Assembly: GCA_027336365.1 (NCBI GenBank)
Contig: DAHWFY010000001.1
Span: 25,338 to 68,481 of the forward strand
Source of the DNA: Bacillota bacterium
Lineage (GTDB): Bacteria; Bacillota; Bacilli; Alicyclobacillales; Alicyclobacillaceae
DNA length: 43,144 nucleotides
Direction: 5' to 3'
Positions 23,806-33,020 of the stretch are shown here, piece after piece. The notes beneath the pieces were generated by a model. It was not told the origin of the DNA. It did not search any database and saw nothing but the letters and a program-made list of their open reading frames with translations. The position numbers were made by a program, and so were the translations under genes. Every line of letters begins with the position of its first letter. The first letter of the stretch is position 1.

Positions 23806-25956
23806 GTGGGTAACAGGAAAACTCAGATTTTAGCGATTGATGCAGGCGGCACGATGACAGACACTTTTATTATTGATGACAGGGGGGAATTTGTCGTCGG
23901 CAAAGCCCAGACAACTCCTGGGGATGAATCTGTAGGATTACTGTACTCGGCTGAGGACGCCTTGAGTTTATGGAACATGAAAGTTGAGGACGCATTTCCT
24001 CAGTTGCTAACCGGGGTCTATTCCGGCACGGCAATGCTGAACCGCTTGGTGTCCAGAAAAGGACGGAAGGTGGGTTTGATTGTCAATCGGGGCTTGGAGG
24101 ATTTTCATCGTATGGGCCGATCTATTCAATCGTACTTAGGCTACTCTTATTCAGATAGACTGCACATTAACACCCATCGGTATGACCCGCCATTGGTTCC
24201 CAGGGAGTGGACCCGGGGTGTGACAGAGCGGGTGGACCTGTTTGGCAACGTGGTTATTCCGCTGTATGAACAGGAAGTGGCACCAGCGGTGCGAGAACTG
24301 GTAGCTGCGGGTGTAGAAGCCATTGTTATCTCGTTCTTGCACTCTTATAAAAACCCTATCCATGAACGGAGAGCGCGGGATATCGTCCAGGAGACCTTGG
24401 ACACTTTGGAGTCAGACATTCCGATTTTTGCTTCTGTAGACTATTACCCAGTACGCAAGGAAACGCCTCGGACCAATACCACCATTATTGAAGCTTATGC
24501 GGCAGACCCTTCTCGCCGCACGTTGGAACTGGTGAATGAAAGGGTCAAGGAAAAGGGAGCAAACTTTGACATTCGGGTCATGGCGAGCCATGGCGGCACC
24601 ATTAGTATTAAAGCCAACGAACTGGCGCGTACCCTGGTTTCGGGACCCATCGGCGGTGTGGTGGGTGGAAGGTACTTGGGGCAGTCTCTCGGTTTAAAAA
24701 ACATTGTTTGTTCTGACATCGGTGGCACCAGTTTTGACATTGCTCTGATTAATCAAGGGGATTTCAGCATTGATACCAGCCCCGATATGGCTCGTCTGGT
24801 GCTCTCCCTGCCGCTTGTGGCGATGGATTCTGTCGGCGCTGGAACAGGAAGCTTTGTGCGGGTGGACCCCTATACAAAATCTATCGTACTCGGTCCAGAC
24901 AGTGCCGGTTATCGGGTGGGAGTGTGCTATCCAGATGGGGGGTTGGACACCATCACCGTATCCGATTGTCACGTTGTGCTGGGTCTGATTAACCCAAATA
25001 ACTTTCTCGGTGGGCAGGTAAAATTGGACCGTCAACGGGCTTATGACGCAGTCAAAGCGCAATTAGCGGCACCCCTTGGCTTGTCGGTCGAAGCGGCCTC
25101 TTTTGGAGTGATTGAACTACTGGAGGCGCAATTGCGCAATTACCTGGAATCACTGGTCATGGGGAAAGGATATTCTCCCACCCAATTCTCCTGCTTTTCG
25201 TATGGCGGCGGTGGTCCACTACACACGGCAGGTTATGTCAAAGGGTTAGGATTTGAGGACGTGTTGGTACCAGCCTGGGCCGCCGGATTCTCAGCTTTTG
25301 GATGTGGTGCTGCAGACTTCGAGTATCGGTATGACAAGACCCTGGATATTAATGTGGGTTATCAGGCTACGGAAAATGTGCGGGCCGATGCGGCAGAAGC
25401 GTTGCAAGGGGCATGGGACGAACTCACGGAAAAGGTTCGTGATGAGTTTGACAAAAATGGATTTGCAAGTTCGGCTGTCCAATTGAGATTGAATTTTCGC
25501 ATGCAGTACCAGGGTCAGCTGAATGACCTGGAAATTGAATCTCCCCTGGCTGCCTTAAGCGGTGCTACCGATTGGGACAAACTTGCGGACACTTTCGAGG
25601 ATGTTTACGCACGAGTGTACGCCCGTGCTGCACGGTCTCCGGAATTGGGGTATACCGTGACAGGTGCGATTGTACGGGGTTCTGTCGAGATCCCTAAACC
25701 GAAGATTCCAGAAGAACCGTACGAGGGTGAAATTCCGAATACAGCGGCCTTTCAGGGGCAACGCCAGGTGTATTGGGATGGAGAGTTTCTGATGGCGGAT
25801 ATTTGGGAGATGGAGGCTTTAAAAGCGGGCAATCGCGTTCGCGCTTTTGCGGTGATTGAATCCCCGGCCACCACATTTGTGATACCTCCAGGTTTTGAAG
25901 CGGTTCTCGATACACATCGGATATTTCATTTGCGCCAGGTCAGTGAAGGACGATAA
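23806..25956 (+). CDS. acxA: acetone carboxylase beta subunit (HyuA-type hydantoinase/oxoprolinase family)
   Basis: The 716-residue protein is an ASKHA-fold ATPase subunit: phosphate-1 motif ILAIDAGGTMTDTFI at the N terminus and phosphate-2 motif CSDIGGTSFDIALI in the middle, with GRKVGLIVNRGLEDFHRMGR between. In acetone carboxylase this subunit uses ATP (to AMP and two phosphates) to activate bicarbonate and acetone, which condense to acetoacetate. The GTG start at 23806 has AAAGGAGAG 7 nt upstream; the frame is open further upstream but lacks such a site. Order and sizes of the three genes match Xanthobacter acxABC. Acetophenone carboxylase and hydantoinases are relatives, but the downstream acxC settles the acetone carboxylase type. 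Confidence 0.9.
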   Translation: MGNRKTQILAIDAGGTMTDTFIIDDRGEFVVGKAQTTPGDESVGLLYSAEDALSLWNMKVEDAFPQLLTGVYSGTAMLNRLVSRKGRKVGLIVNRGLEDFHRMGRSIQSYLGYSYSDRLHINTHRYDPPLVPREWTRGVTERVDLFGNVVIPLYEQEVAPAVRELVAAGVEAIVISFLHSYKNPIHERRARDIVQETLDTLESDIPIFASVDYYPVRKETPRTNTTIIEAYAADPSRRTLELVNERVKEKGANFDIRVMASHGGTISIKANELARTLVSGPIGGVVGGRYLGQSLGLKNIVCSDIGGTSFDIALINQGDFSIDTSPDMARLVLSLPLVAMDSVGAGTGSFVRVDPYTKSIVLGPDSAGYRVGVCYPDGGLDTITVSDCHVVLGLINPNNFLGGQVKLDRQRAYDAVKAQLAAPLGLSVEAASFGVIELLEAQLRNYLESLVMGKGYSPTQFSCFSYGGGGPLHTAGYVKGLGFEDVLVPAWAAGFSAFGCGAADFEYRYDKTLDINVGYQATENVRADAAEALQGAWDELTEKVRDEFDKNGFASSAVQLRLNFRMQYQGQLNDLEIESPLAALSGATDWDKLADTFEDVYARVYARAARSPELGYTVTGAIVRGSVEIPKPKIPEEPYEGEIPNTAAFQGQRQVYWDGEFLMADIWEMEALKAGNRVRAFAVIESPATTFVIPPGFEAVLDTHRIFHLRQVSEGR

Positions 25957-26028
25957 GGGAACAAAGGAAGCAAGTACGCCTGATGATTTATCAACCTGAC
26001 GATTTATCAATAAGAGGGAGGAAATGTT

Positions 26029-28347
26029 ATGGCCATGCAATCGTCTGATGTCAATCTTAAGCAGGAGGAATTGCTGAATCAGCAGTACAGGCAATCCATT
26101 GGATGGAATGGGAAAACGCTTAAGGAGATGCGCGAAGAAACGGATCGGCTCACAGCGCAGTCCGGGTATTATGCGGGACTTCGCGAATTGGAGTTTAAAC
26201 AATCTGAACCCATTCGTTACGAGAAAATATTTTCTAAGCTGCGGGGTGGGTTGGTCCACGCCCGGGAAACGGCTAAGCGGGTAGCGGCTTCGCCTATTGT
26301 GGAACAGGAAGGGGAGTTGTGTTTTACCCTGTACACTCCGGAGGGGGACAGCATTGTCACTTCCACTGGCATCATCATTCACGTGGGGACCATGGGGTCT
26401 GCCATCAAGTATATGGTGAACCACAACTACGAGGAGAATCCAGGGATTGAACCGGGGGATATCTTTTGCAATAACGATTGCCACATTGGGAATGTTCACC
26501 CCTGTGATGTCCACACCATCGTACCGATTTTTTGGGCTGGTGAGGTGATTGGCTGGGTGGGGGGCGTGACCCACGTCATCGATACAGGTGCCACCGGTCC
26601 TGGCAGTATGACGGTTGGACCTGTCACTCGGTATGACGACGGGTATCAGATTGCCTGTCGCAAAATTGGGCATGACGACATGCTGTTTCAGGATTGGTTG
26701 ATTGAAAGTCAGCGATCCGTCCGCACCACCAAATACTGGTTGCTGGATGAACGCACTCGGATTGCAGGTTGTCACATGATTCGTGACCTCGTGCTTGGTG
26801 TCATCGCTGAAGAGGGTGTGGACACCTACAAGCATTTTTCACGCGAGGTGATTGAAGAAGGGCGTAGGGGTTTGATTAATCGGATCAAGGCGATGACGAT
26901 TCCAGGTCGCTACCGTCAGGTTGGTTTTGTCGATGTACCTTACCGTCACGAGGATGTCGAGGTTCCCCCCTATGCCAAGGTGGATACCATCATGCACGCA
27001 CCTTCAGAAATTGTGATTGACCGCAGTGGCAAAATGTCCTTGGATTTTGATGGCTCGAGCCGCTGGGGTTGGCACAGTTACAACGCGACACCGGTGTCTT
27101 TCACCAGCGGAATTTGGGTGATGATGACGCAAACGCTGATACCGAATGACCGCATTAACGACGGCGCTTACTATGCCACCCAGTTCAACTTGCCCTATGG
27201 GTCTTGGATGAACCCGGACGACATTCGCACGGCGCACAGTTACGCGTGGCACTTCTTAGTGACTGGTTGGAGCCCGTTGTGGCGGGGATTGAGCCGGGCT
27301 TACTTCGCTCGGGGATATTTGGAAGAGGTCAATTCCGGCAATGCAAATACCAGCAATTGGCTACAGGGGGGTGGCTATAACCAGTACGACGAGATGCATG
27401 CGGTAAACAGTTTTGAGGCCGCAGCAGAGGGGACCGGCGCCAGTGCGGTGAAGGATGGGTTGGACAATGCAGCGGCCATCTGGAATCCAGAGGGTGACAT
27501 GGGTGATATGGAAATTTGGGAGTATGCAGAGCCTTTGTTGTATCTGGGCAGAAACTCAAAACCCAATACAGGCGGTTTTGGCAAGTATCGTGGCGGCAAT
27601 GGATATGAGACATTGCGCATGGTGTGGGGGGCCAAAGACTGGACCATGTTTTTCATGGGCAATGGGTATGTGAGCAGTGACTGCGGCATGATGGGTGGAT
27701 ATCCTGCTGCCACCGGTTATCGATTCGAAGCACACCATACGGATTTGGCTGAGCGGTTTGCCAAGCAGTTGTCGTTCCCTCGCGGGGGTGACCCGCGTCC
27801 GGCAGAAAAAGTCTACGAAAAAGACTTGAAGGCGGACGTAAAGCGCGACAAACAGGCAATTACAACTGAGGCTATTTTCGAAAATTACGACCTTTACTTG
27901 AACTATCTGCGGGGAGGTCCGGGTTTTGGCGACCCACTGGAACGCCGACCACAGGACGTGGAAAAGGACCTCAATGGGAACTATTTGTTACCGGAGTTTG
28001 CGCTGAAGGTGTATGGCGTGGTGTTTCAACAGGAGAAAAACGGTCATTATCGCGTTGATGTCGAGCAGACTGCGGCCAAACGCCTGGAAATGCGGCGGGA
28101 GCGTTTGCAGCGGGGTCGTCCGACACACGAATGGATGCGAGAGGAACGGGGGCGGATTTTGAAAGACCAAGCATCGACACAGGTCCGTCACATGTATGCA
28201 ACCAGCTTCGAACTCAGCGAAAGGTTTTTACAGGAGTTCCGCGATTTTTGGGACCTACCCGAGGACTGGAATTTGTACGAAAAGGACTTGGATATGCCGA
28301 CTTTTGGCTCCCATCACCGGGCAGTGAATTCCAATAAAATAGTGTAA
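26029..28347 (+). CDS. acxB: acetone carboxylase alpha subunit (HyuB family)
   Basis: The 772-residue catalytic subunit belongs to the HyuB/oxoprolinase beta family. H157 and D160 in NVHPCDVHT and H182 in GVTHVIDTG have exactly the spacing of the manganese ligands H150, D153 and H175 that I recall for the Xanthobacter enzyme, so the metal site is intact. Other family blocks are GGLNxx-type NSGNANTSNWLQGGGYN and GGFGKYRGGNGYETLRMVW, and the C-terminal YLRGGPGFGDPLERRP. ATG with GGGAGG upstream, 72 bp after acxA. The subunit forms the hexameric complex with AcxA and AcxC, where acetone is carboxylated to acetoacetate. Confidence 0.93.
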   Translation: MAMQSSDVNLKQEELLNQQYRQSIGWNGKTLKEMREETDRLTAQSGYYAGLRELEFKQSEPIRYEKIFSKLRGGLVHARETAKRVAASPIVEQEGELCFTLYTPEGDSIVTSTGIIIHVGTMGSAIKYMVNHNYEENPGIEPGDIFCNNDCHIGNVHPCDVHTIVPIFWAGEVIGWVGGVTHVIDTGATGPGSMTVGPVTRYDDGYQIACRKIGHDDMLFQDWLIESQRSVRTTKYWLLDERTRIAGCHMIRDLVLGVIAEEGVDTYKHFSREVIEEGRRGLINRIKAMTIPGRYRQVGFVDVPYRHEDVEVPPYAKVDTIMHAPSEIVIDRSGKMSLDFDGSSRWGWHSYNATPVSFTSGIWVMMTQTLIPNDRINDGAYYATQFNLPYGSWMNPDDIRTAHSYAWHFLVTGWSPLWRGLSRAYFARGYLEEVNSGNANTSNWLQGGGYNQYDEMHAVNSFEAAAEGTGASAVKDGLDNAAAIWNPEGDMGDMEIWEYAEPLLYLGRNSKPNTGGFGKYRGGNGYETLRMVWGAKDWTMFFMGNGYVSSDCGMMGGYPAATGYRFEAHHTDLAERFAKQLSFPRGGDPRPAEKVYEKDLKADVKRDKQAITTEAIFENYDLYLNYLRGGPGFGDPLERRPQDVEKDLNGNYLLPEFALKVYGVVFQQEKNGHYRVDVEQTAAKRLEMRRERLQRGRPTHEWMREERGRILKDQASTQVRHMYATSFELSERFLQEFRDFWDLPEDWNLYEKDLDMPTFGSHHRAVNSNKIV

Positions 28348-28378
28348 TAAACTCTTATGAGAAAATGAGGTGAGTCGT

Positions 28379-28891
28379 TTGGCAAAATATGACAAAGCAA
28401 CGATTGAAGAGTTAATAGACGGAACCATTGATTTCTTTCAACTCAAGGAGATGCTGTCTTCTTTTAAAGACCCGGGACGGTTTGACACTTACCTGGAAAT
28501 TTTGCAGGAACGAGTGCCCTGGGAAGACCGCATTCTATTGCCATACAGTTTGCACCTGTATGTGGTACAAAAGTCAAACGGTCAGCGTATCATCAAGTGC
28601 GATTGCGGGCATGAGTTTTGCGAGGCACATGACAACTGGAAACTCCATGCTTTGATACATGTGCGGGAAACCGACGAGAAATTGCAGGTGCTGTATCCCG
28701 AACTACTGGCACCAGATCCACAGTGGCAAGTTATTCGGGAATACTATTGCCCTGGTTGCGCCTCCCAGTTAGAGGTGGAGTCGGTAACCCCATGGTATCC
28801 AGTGCTGCATGATTTTGATCCCGATATTGATGGGTTTTATGAGGAATGGTTGGGTCGCCCTGTACCCCAACCTAGCGGAAAGAGTCGGTGA
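28379..28891 (+). CDS. acxC: acetone carboxylase gamma subunit
   Basis: The 170-residue protein matches the acetone carboxylase gamma family along its length: FKDPGRFDTYLEILQERVPWEDRILLP, the cysteine pair region CDCGHEFCEAHDNWKLHA, REYYCPGC, and the conserved end TPWYPVLHDFDPDIDGFYEEWLG. The CxC...C and CxxC groups could bind a zinc ion. The gamma subunit is what separates acetone carboxylases from other HyuA/HyuB enzymes. The TTG at 28379 gives the family N terminus (MAKYDKATIEEL) and follows GAGGTGA by 5 nt; a GTG at 28370 lies inside that site. The operon ends with a clear terminator 83 bp later. Confidence 0.93.
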   Translation: MAKYDKATIEELIDGTIDFFQLKEMLSSFKDPGRFDTYLEILQERVPWEDRILLPYSLHLYVVQKSNGQRIIKCDCGHEFCEAHDNWKLHALIHVRETDEKLQVLYPELLAPDPQWQVIREYYCPGCASQLEVESVTPWYPVLHDFDPDIDGFYEEWLGRPVPQPSGKSR

Positions 28892-28973
28892 AGGCGAACC
28901 ACCGCGCTGTCAGTTATTCTGTGACGGCGACGAGAGAGATGTGGAAGACAGTTTGCCCAGGAGTGTCAAAGTG

Positions 28974-29011
28974 GAGAAGGCGGCAACTTGCCGCCTTCTC
29001 ACTGTTTTTTT
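28974..29011 (+). terminator. Rho-independent terminator of acxABC
   Basis: A perfect 11-bp stem GAGAAGGCGGC (28974-28984) with GCCGCCTTCTC (28990-29000) and loop AACTT, followed by a run of seven T. It lies between acxC and the convergent acxR. Confidence 0.93.
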
Positions 29012-29064
29012 GATCTCTAAAACGTTGATTGTTTAACCTTGGCGAACGAGTCACTGAGGAACAT

Positions 29065-31128
29065 TCAGGACTTTTCAGTGAGTAACCCATATTTGCGTAA
29101 ACGGCGATAAACCGTTGTTCGCGCAACGCCAAGACGTCGGCTGAGTTCGGACAAGTTTCCTTGGCTTTCTGCTAATAATAGGGATAATCGCTCTCGTTCT
29201 CCGTTGGTATCCGCGACCAACATGCGAAAATTTACATTCTCTTGTGGCAGTGTAAGTGATAAGTTATGAATGCGAGTTGAACCGAAGTCGGCAGGAGTTT
29301 CTTTTCCATCTGGGAGTAGGCCACGGTTTTTCCTGACTTTGTACGATTGGAGTGAGTCGGGAATGTCAGACCAGGTGACCATTCCGTGGTGGCAAAACAG
29401 TACAGCGTGTTCCAAAACATTCCAGAGTTCTCGCACATTACCGGGCCAAGGATACTCATCCCGCAGGAAAGAAAACACATCCGGGCTGAGTAAGGGGGCG
29501 TCCTTTCCGTGTTTATGAGCCAGCACCCGCAGGGCGTGGCGCATCAGCAGCGAAATGTCGTCTCTTCTGTCGCGCAGGGCGGGGAGATTAATAGTGACCA
29601 CATTCAGTCGGTAGTACAGGTCTAAGCGAAAACTCCCTTCGCGAACCTGCTGTTCCAGACTGCGGTGAGTTGCGGCAACAATTCGAACATCCAGGGACAG
29701 AGGACGAGCACCGCCCAAACGTACCACTTCTTTTTCTTGCAAAACCCTCAGCAAATAAACTTGAGCATCCAAAGGTAGCTCGCCAATTTCATCTAGAAGC
29801 AGGGTTCCCCCTTGAGCTTCTTCAAACTTTCCCTTGCGTCCATTACGGACTCCCCCGGTGAAAGTTCCGGGTTCATAGCCGAATAATTCGCTTGCCATCA
29901 ATTCCTTTGGAATGGCTCCGCAATTAACTGCCACGAACGCCTTCGTACGGCGGACCCCGCTTTCGTGAATGGCATGAGCGAATAATTCTTTTCCAGTTCC
30001 ACTTTCCCCTTGAAGGAGAACAGGCACCTCTGATTGAGCCACAACATCTCCCTGCTTGATGGCAGACAATAAGGATGGACTTTCGCCGATGACCTGTGCC
30101 CAAGGCCCTTGTTTCTGTATCGTCTTCGACACCAGATGTTGTGGAGAAATGACGAGAATGAATCCAGCACGATGATTTGCATAGGGTACGGAGAATAGGT
30201 GAGCAGCCACCCAGTCCAACGCCGGAAGAGGAACAATGTCGGATTGATTTTCACCCTGGCTGAGATGTTGTTGTAGGATGCGTTGGTGTAATTGGACGGC
30301 ATCCCACACTTGAGACAGGGGTATCCCCTTTCTTTCCACAGCGAATTGTTGGGCAATCTGATTGGATTCAACCAGTCGACACGTGGCGTCAATGGCGATA
30401 ACGCCGTTGCCCGGGTAACGACGGCAAGTGTCTAGATATTGGTCTATTAACTGCATGCGAGTTTGCACGGACTGGTAATACAGGCGCTCTTCAATCAGCT
30501 TAGAAGCTGTTCCGACAAATCCAGCCGTATGGGTCTGAGCATGATGCCACAGTCCAGTGACATCAATGACTCCCAACAATGTGTGAGTCAAAGGGTCACG
30601 GACGGGAGCAGCCGAACACACCCAATCGTGAACACCGCTGCAAAAGTGTTCGGCGGCGAAAACCTGCACGGGTTGTTTCAGAGTCAAACAGGTCCCAATG
30701 GCATTGGTACCGATGGCCTCCTCGCTCCAATCGGCACCCACTGCGAAATTCATCAAAGCAGCTTGACGCAACACTTGAGGATCTCCGTCAAGGTACAGGA
30801 TTCTACCCTTGCGGTCACTGAGTGTCAGCAAATACCCGGTGTGCTGAGCGTGAGTACTCATTTCCCGCAGAACAGGTAGGGCATACTCATACAGGTGAGA
30901 AGTTTGCAGAAGAGCTCTCACTTCTTCGGAATTCAGTGACGTATCCGTTTGAGTTTTGAGAGGATTAAGTCCCTGAGCAAGACAGCGCTTCCAGGAAGTT
31001 TGCACAAAGGAGCGCACTCGCAGTGAGGTCTCCGAGTTTTCAAGAAATCGAATCCAGTTCTTTTCAGTGCTTTGGCGGTGTTCTTGCAAGTTGTCAGGTT
31101 TCAGGTCAAGAAACTCCGAAAACGGCAT
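29065..31128 (-). CDS. acxR: sigma-54-dependent activator, AcoR/AcxR type
   Basis: The 687-residue protein has an AcoR-like N-terminal region with a GAF-type sensor (HTGYLLTLSDRKGRILYLDGDPQVL and GTNAIGTCLTLKQPVQVFAAEHFC), a central AAA+ domain, and a C-terminal Fis-type helix-turn-helix (LSELSRRLGVARTTVYRRLRKYGLL). The AAA+ part shows Walker A GESGTGKE (about residue 372) and Walker B GGTLLLDEIGELP. The sigma-54 contact loop reads GTFTGG instead of the usual GAFTGA. It is convergent with acxABC and probably activates the sigma-54 promoter at 23682, as AcxR does in Xanthobacter. The ATG at 31128 follows AAGGAG; 28 extra upstream residues are open but lack a ribosome binding site. Confidence 0.92.
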   Translation of the reverse strand: MPFSEFLDLKPDNLQEHRQSTEKNWIRFLENSETSLRVRSFVQTSWKRCLAQGLNPLKTQTDTSLNSEEVRALLQTSHLYEYALPVLREMSTHAQHTGYLLTLSDRKGRILYLDGDPQVLRQAALMNFAVGADWSEEAIGTNAIGTCLTLKQPVQVFAAEHFCSGVHDWVCSAAPVRDPLTHTLLGVIDVTGLWHHAQTHTAGFVGTASKLIEERLYYQSVQTRMQLIDQYLDTCRRYPGNGVIAIDATCRLVESNQIAQQFAVERKGIPLSQVWDAVQLHQRILQQHLSQGENQSDIVPLPALDWVAAHLFSVPYANHRAGFILVISPQHLVSKTIQKQGPWAQVIGESPSLLSAIKQGDVVAQSEVPVLLQGESGTGKELFAHAIHESGVRRTKAFVAVNCGAIPKELMASELFGYEPGTFTGGVRNGRKGKFEEAQGGTLLLDEIGELPLDAQVYLLRVLQEKEVVRLGGARPLSLDVRIVAATHRSLEQQVREGSFRLDLYYRLNVVTINLPALRDRRDDISLLMRHALRVLAHKHGKDAPLLSPDVFSFLRDEYPWPGNVRELWNVLEHAVLFCHHGMVTWSDIPDSLQSYKVRKNRGLLPDGKETPADFGSTRIHNLSLTLPQENVNFRMLVADTNGERERLSLLLAESQGNLSELSRRLGVARTTVYRRLRKYGLLTEKS

Positions 31129-31592
31129 AGAAACGCACTCCTTGTCACACGATTCAACTGGGACGATGATTTCGGTAGAGGCAGCAGCAATTTGTGCGGG
31201 ACAGGCCATCATGCCGCTACTAGCGGCATCAACAGAGAACGCAAATATACGTGACCGTATTTACTGGCTAGAGACGGACATTCATCAGAAGTGATTGAAA
31301 ATATTTAGATAATTATCGATGTAACTTCAAGAAGTAAACAAAGATTCTGTGCTGATGATTGTTCTAATACAGGGATCATATCATAGATACAATTTTCTGA
31401 ACAGACTCTGTCACATTACTCCTGCTTTTGGGATCGATTCGTGCGTAAAAATCAAGAAAATTATCTGTACACGCCGCACTTATGAAAAACTTCCCCATGC
31501 CAAGGGAGAGTACAAAGGATTTCCCCCTTGGCGGTTACTTATTTTCACGGTTGTATGGCTTCTTCGTGTGTGTCCAACAGCCAACCTGTGGC
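31129..31592. other. intergenic region upstream of acxR
   Basis: AT-rich region with no convincing gene. It carries a family A repeat at 31211-31267, in what should be the acxR leader, and a GCCAAGGG/CCCTTGGC stem at 31499-31532. Confidence 0.6.
31211..31267 (+). repeat. family A two-hairpin repeat, copy 3
   Basis: Full copy with hairpin 1 TGCCGCT, loop ACT, AGCGGCA. Hairpin 2 is weaker (GCAAAT against ATTTAC). It ends in CTGG like the other copies. It lies 82 bp upstream of the acxR start codon. Confidence 0.85.
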
Positions 31593-31604
31593 TTACAGGT
31601 TGGC
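31580..31604 (+). terminator. hairpin overlapping the PAP2 stop codon
   Basis: Perfect 10-bp stem GCCAACCTGT (31580-31589) with ACAGGTTGGC (31595-31604), loop GGCTT, followed on the plus strand by GGAGTTTTT. On the minus strand it overlaps the PAP2 stop codon (31593-31595) and lacks a T-run, so its orientation suggests blocking plus-strand transcription into the PAP2 gene. Confidence 0.6.
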
Positions 31605-32204
31605 GGAGTTTTTCTGATTTTGACGGAAAAGCCACATGCCTATTTTAGTAATGGGTAGGGTAATTGGACGGAATGAATGGCTGAGGAGGCCACATAGGGT
31701 ACCGATGACAAACCCGCCCAGTACGTCGGTGGGCCAATGCAAACCAACAAATACCCGGGCAATCATCACTAGCACGGCCACCAGAGTAAACACCCACTGC
31801 ACCCACCGCGGGCCAGCACCCCAAACACCGGCCGCGAAGCCAAAGCTGCCAGCAGCGTGATCGCTCGGAAAAGAGGCATCGGCAGGGTGTGATACCAGTT
31901 GTGTGAAAGTATGGGGAGGTAGGGTGACGAAGGGACGGGGGCGAAACCACAGGTGAGCTACAAGTACGTTGATGACTAAGGCCAGGATTCCGGCTAGGGC
32001 CGCTCTCACCAACACCTCGCGTTTGGTGACTTCACCTTTGGGCAGGGCAAACCAAGAAACAATAAATAACAAGGCATAGGTTTCTGGAGCATAGGATGCA
32101 AAAAACACCATTATGCCATCTAATAGGGCATTATGTCCGGCAAATTGGTTGATGGCATGAAATACTGAGACATCAAAAGGGTTTTCCCATACGGCATGGA
32201 ACAT
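31593..32204 (-). CDS. PAP2 family phosphatase (BcrC-like undecaprenyl-diphosphatase)
   Basis: This 203-residue integral membrane protein has five or six membrane segments and the three PAP2 motifs: LWFRPRPF (motif 1, shortened), SFPSDHAAG (motif 2, catalytic His) and ARVFVGLHWPTDVLGG (motif 3, second catalytic His and Asp). The family removes a phosphate from lipid phosphates; the bacterial BcrC type recycles undecaprenyl pyrophosphate for cell wall synthesis and gives bacitracin tolerance. The ATG at 32204 follows AAGGAG by 9 nt. It is downstream of the ABC exporter genes in the same direction, which would fit an envelope-stress or antimicrobial-export role, but this is only inference. Confidence 0.87.
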   Translation of the reverse strand: MFHAVWENPFDVSVFHAINQFAGHNALLDGIMVFFASYAPETYALLFIVSWFALPKGEVTKREVLVRAALAGILALVINVLVAHLWFRPRPFVTLPPHTFTQLVSHPADASFPSDHAAGSFGFAAGVWGAGPRWVQWVFTLVAVLVMIARVFVGLHWPTDVLGGFVIGTLCGLLSHSFRPITLPITKIGMWLFRQNQKNSANL

Positions 32205-32223
32205 AAACAATCACTCCTTGGAA

Positions 32224-32237
32224 ATTGTATTTACTGG
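32224..32237 (+). repeat. family A repeat, 14-nt right-end fragment
   Basis: ATTGTATTTACTGG followed by ATA is the conserved right end of family A units without the hairpins. It lies just upstream of the PAP2 gene. At this length chance cannot be excluded. Confidence 0.4.
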
Positions 32238-32272
32238 ATACATGCGTGCACTACTCACACGGCTGATTTTCT

Positions 32273-32893
32273 TCACAGGGTGCGCTGATATAGCCAATTG
32301 GCCGATCCGATGGCTGATTGAACGCCCAGCAGTCCCATAAACAGCATCAACCATTTGACGTCATACCAAGGGACAGTGGAGATATTCCAACGGTAGGCAA
32401 ACGTGTCCAGCAACTGCAAGGGGGGAAAGGCAGAGAATGCCCCCAGAATACGCAAGATGAGGTCGGCAACGGGCAAGCCAATTGCAACCAAGTACCCGAC
32501 AGCCACTCTGCCAGATAAAGTTGCGCTCCAGACCGCGAGGGCAGTTAAAAACAGGGAAGGTCCCAGAGCGGCTAGCACACCGCGCCAGAATAGAACGGGT
32601 CCCCATACCAGATTCATCCCTTCCAAGCTGGCCAGCAGGAACCCCCAACAGGACATCCACAACAGCAGCCAGCGCAATTGCAATATGTTTCTCTTCGGCA
32701 AAGTAGCCCCCAATTCTACCATGCCAGCCTCGCTGTCCACCAACAGCAATGGCGTGGTGATTAGAGCCAAGGTCAATGGGATAAATGACTCGCAGTTTTC
32801 AACGAAGTGCCTTTGCCAGTTGCTGGCCAGTTCAAGAATACCATGAGTTAAGGCAATAAACAGGATGGCCAGAGGGAGGAGCAACAACGCCAA
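32273..32893 (-). CDS. small ABC-2-like membrane subunit; start unclear
   Basis: The protein has at least 206 residues and about six membrane segments, like ABC-2 permeases of bacteriocin or antibiotic exporters. It is the last gene of a four-gene unit with two ATPases and a large permease. The TTG at 32893 is used only because it is the first recognised start. The frame stays open to 32950 and reads RRLWILSWYEVHIFWGL before it, which looks like a genuine permease N terminus, yet no ATG, GTG or TTG is in frame there. An ATG with GAGGTG in the neighbouring frame near 32950 suggests a one-base deletion just after the start codon, or a non-standard start. The substrate is unknown. Confidence 0.6.
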   Translation of the reverse strand: MALLLLPLAILFIALTHGILELASNWQRHFVENCESFIPLTLALITTPLLLVDSEAGMVELGATLPKRNILQLRWLLLWMSCWGFLLASLEGMNLVWGPVLFWRGVLAALGPSLFLTALAVWSATLSGRVAVGYLVAIGLPVADLILRILGAFSAFPPLQLLDTFAYRWNISTVPWYDVKWLMLFMGLLGVQSAIGSANWLYQRTL

Positions 32894-33020
32894 TCCCCAA
32901 AAAATGTGTACTTCGTACCAGGATAAGATCCACAGTCGCCGTATGGCATTTCACCTCGCTGTCTTCACCTTGACATAAACTGACTCTTAGGGTAATAGCC
33001 TCGGAGTGGGTGTGCAATGG

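Noticed and set aside
31349-31648. 99-residue plus-strand reading frame before the PAP2 gene
   Set aside because: No ribosome binding site, low-complexity composition, runs through two hairpins and into the end of the PAP2 gene.
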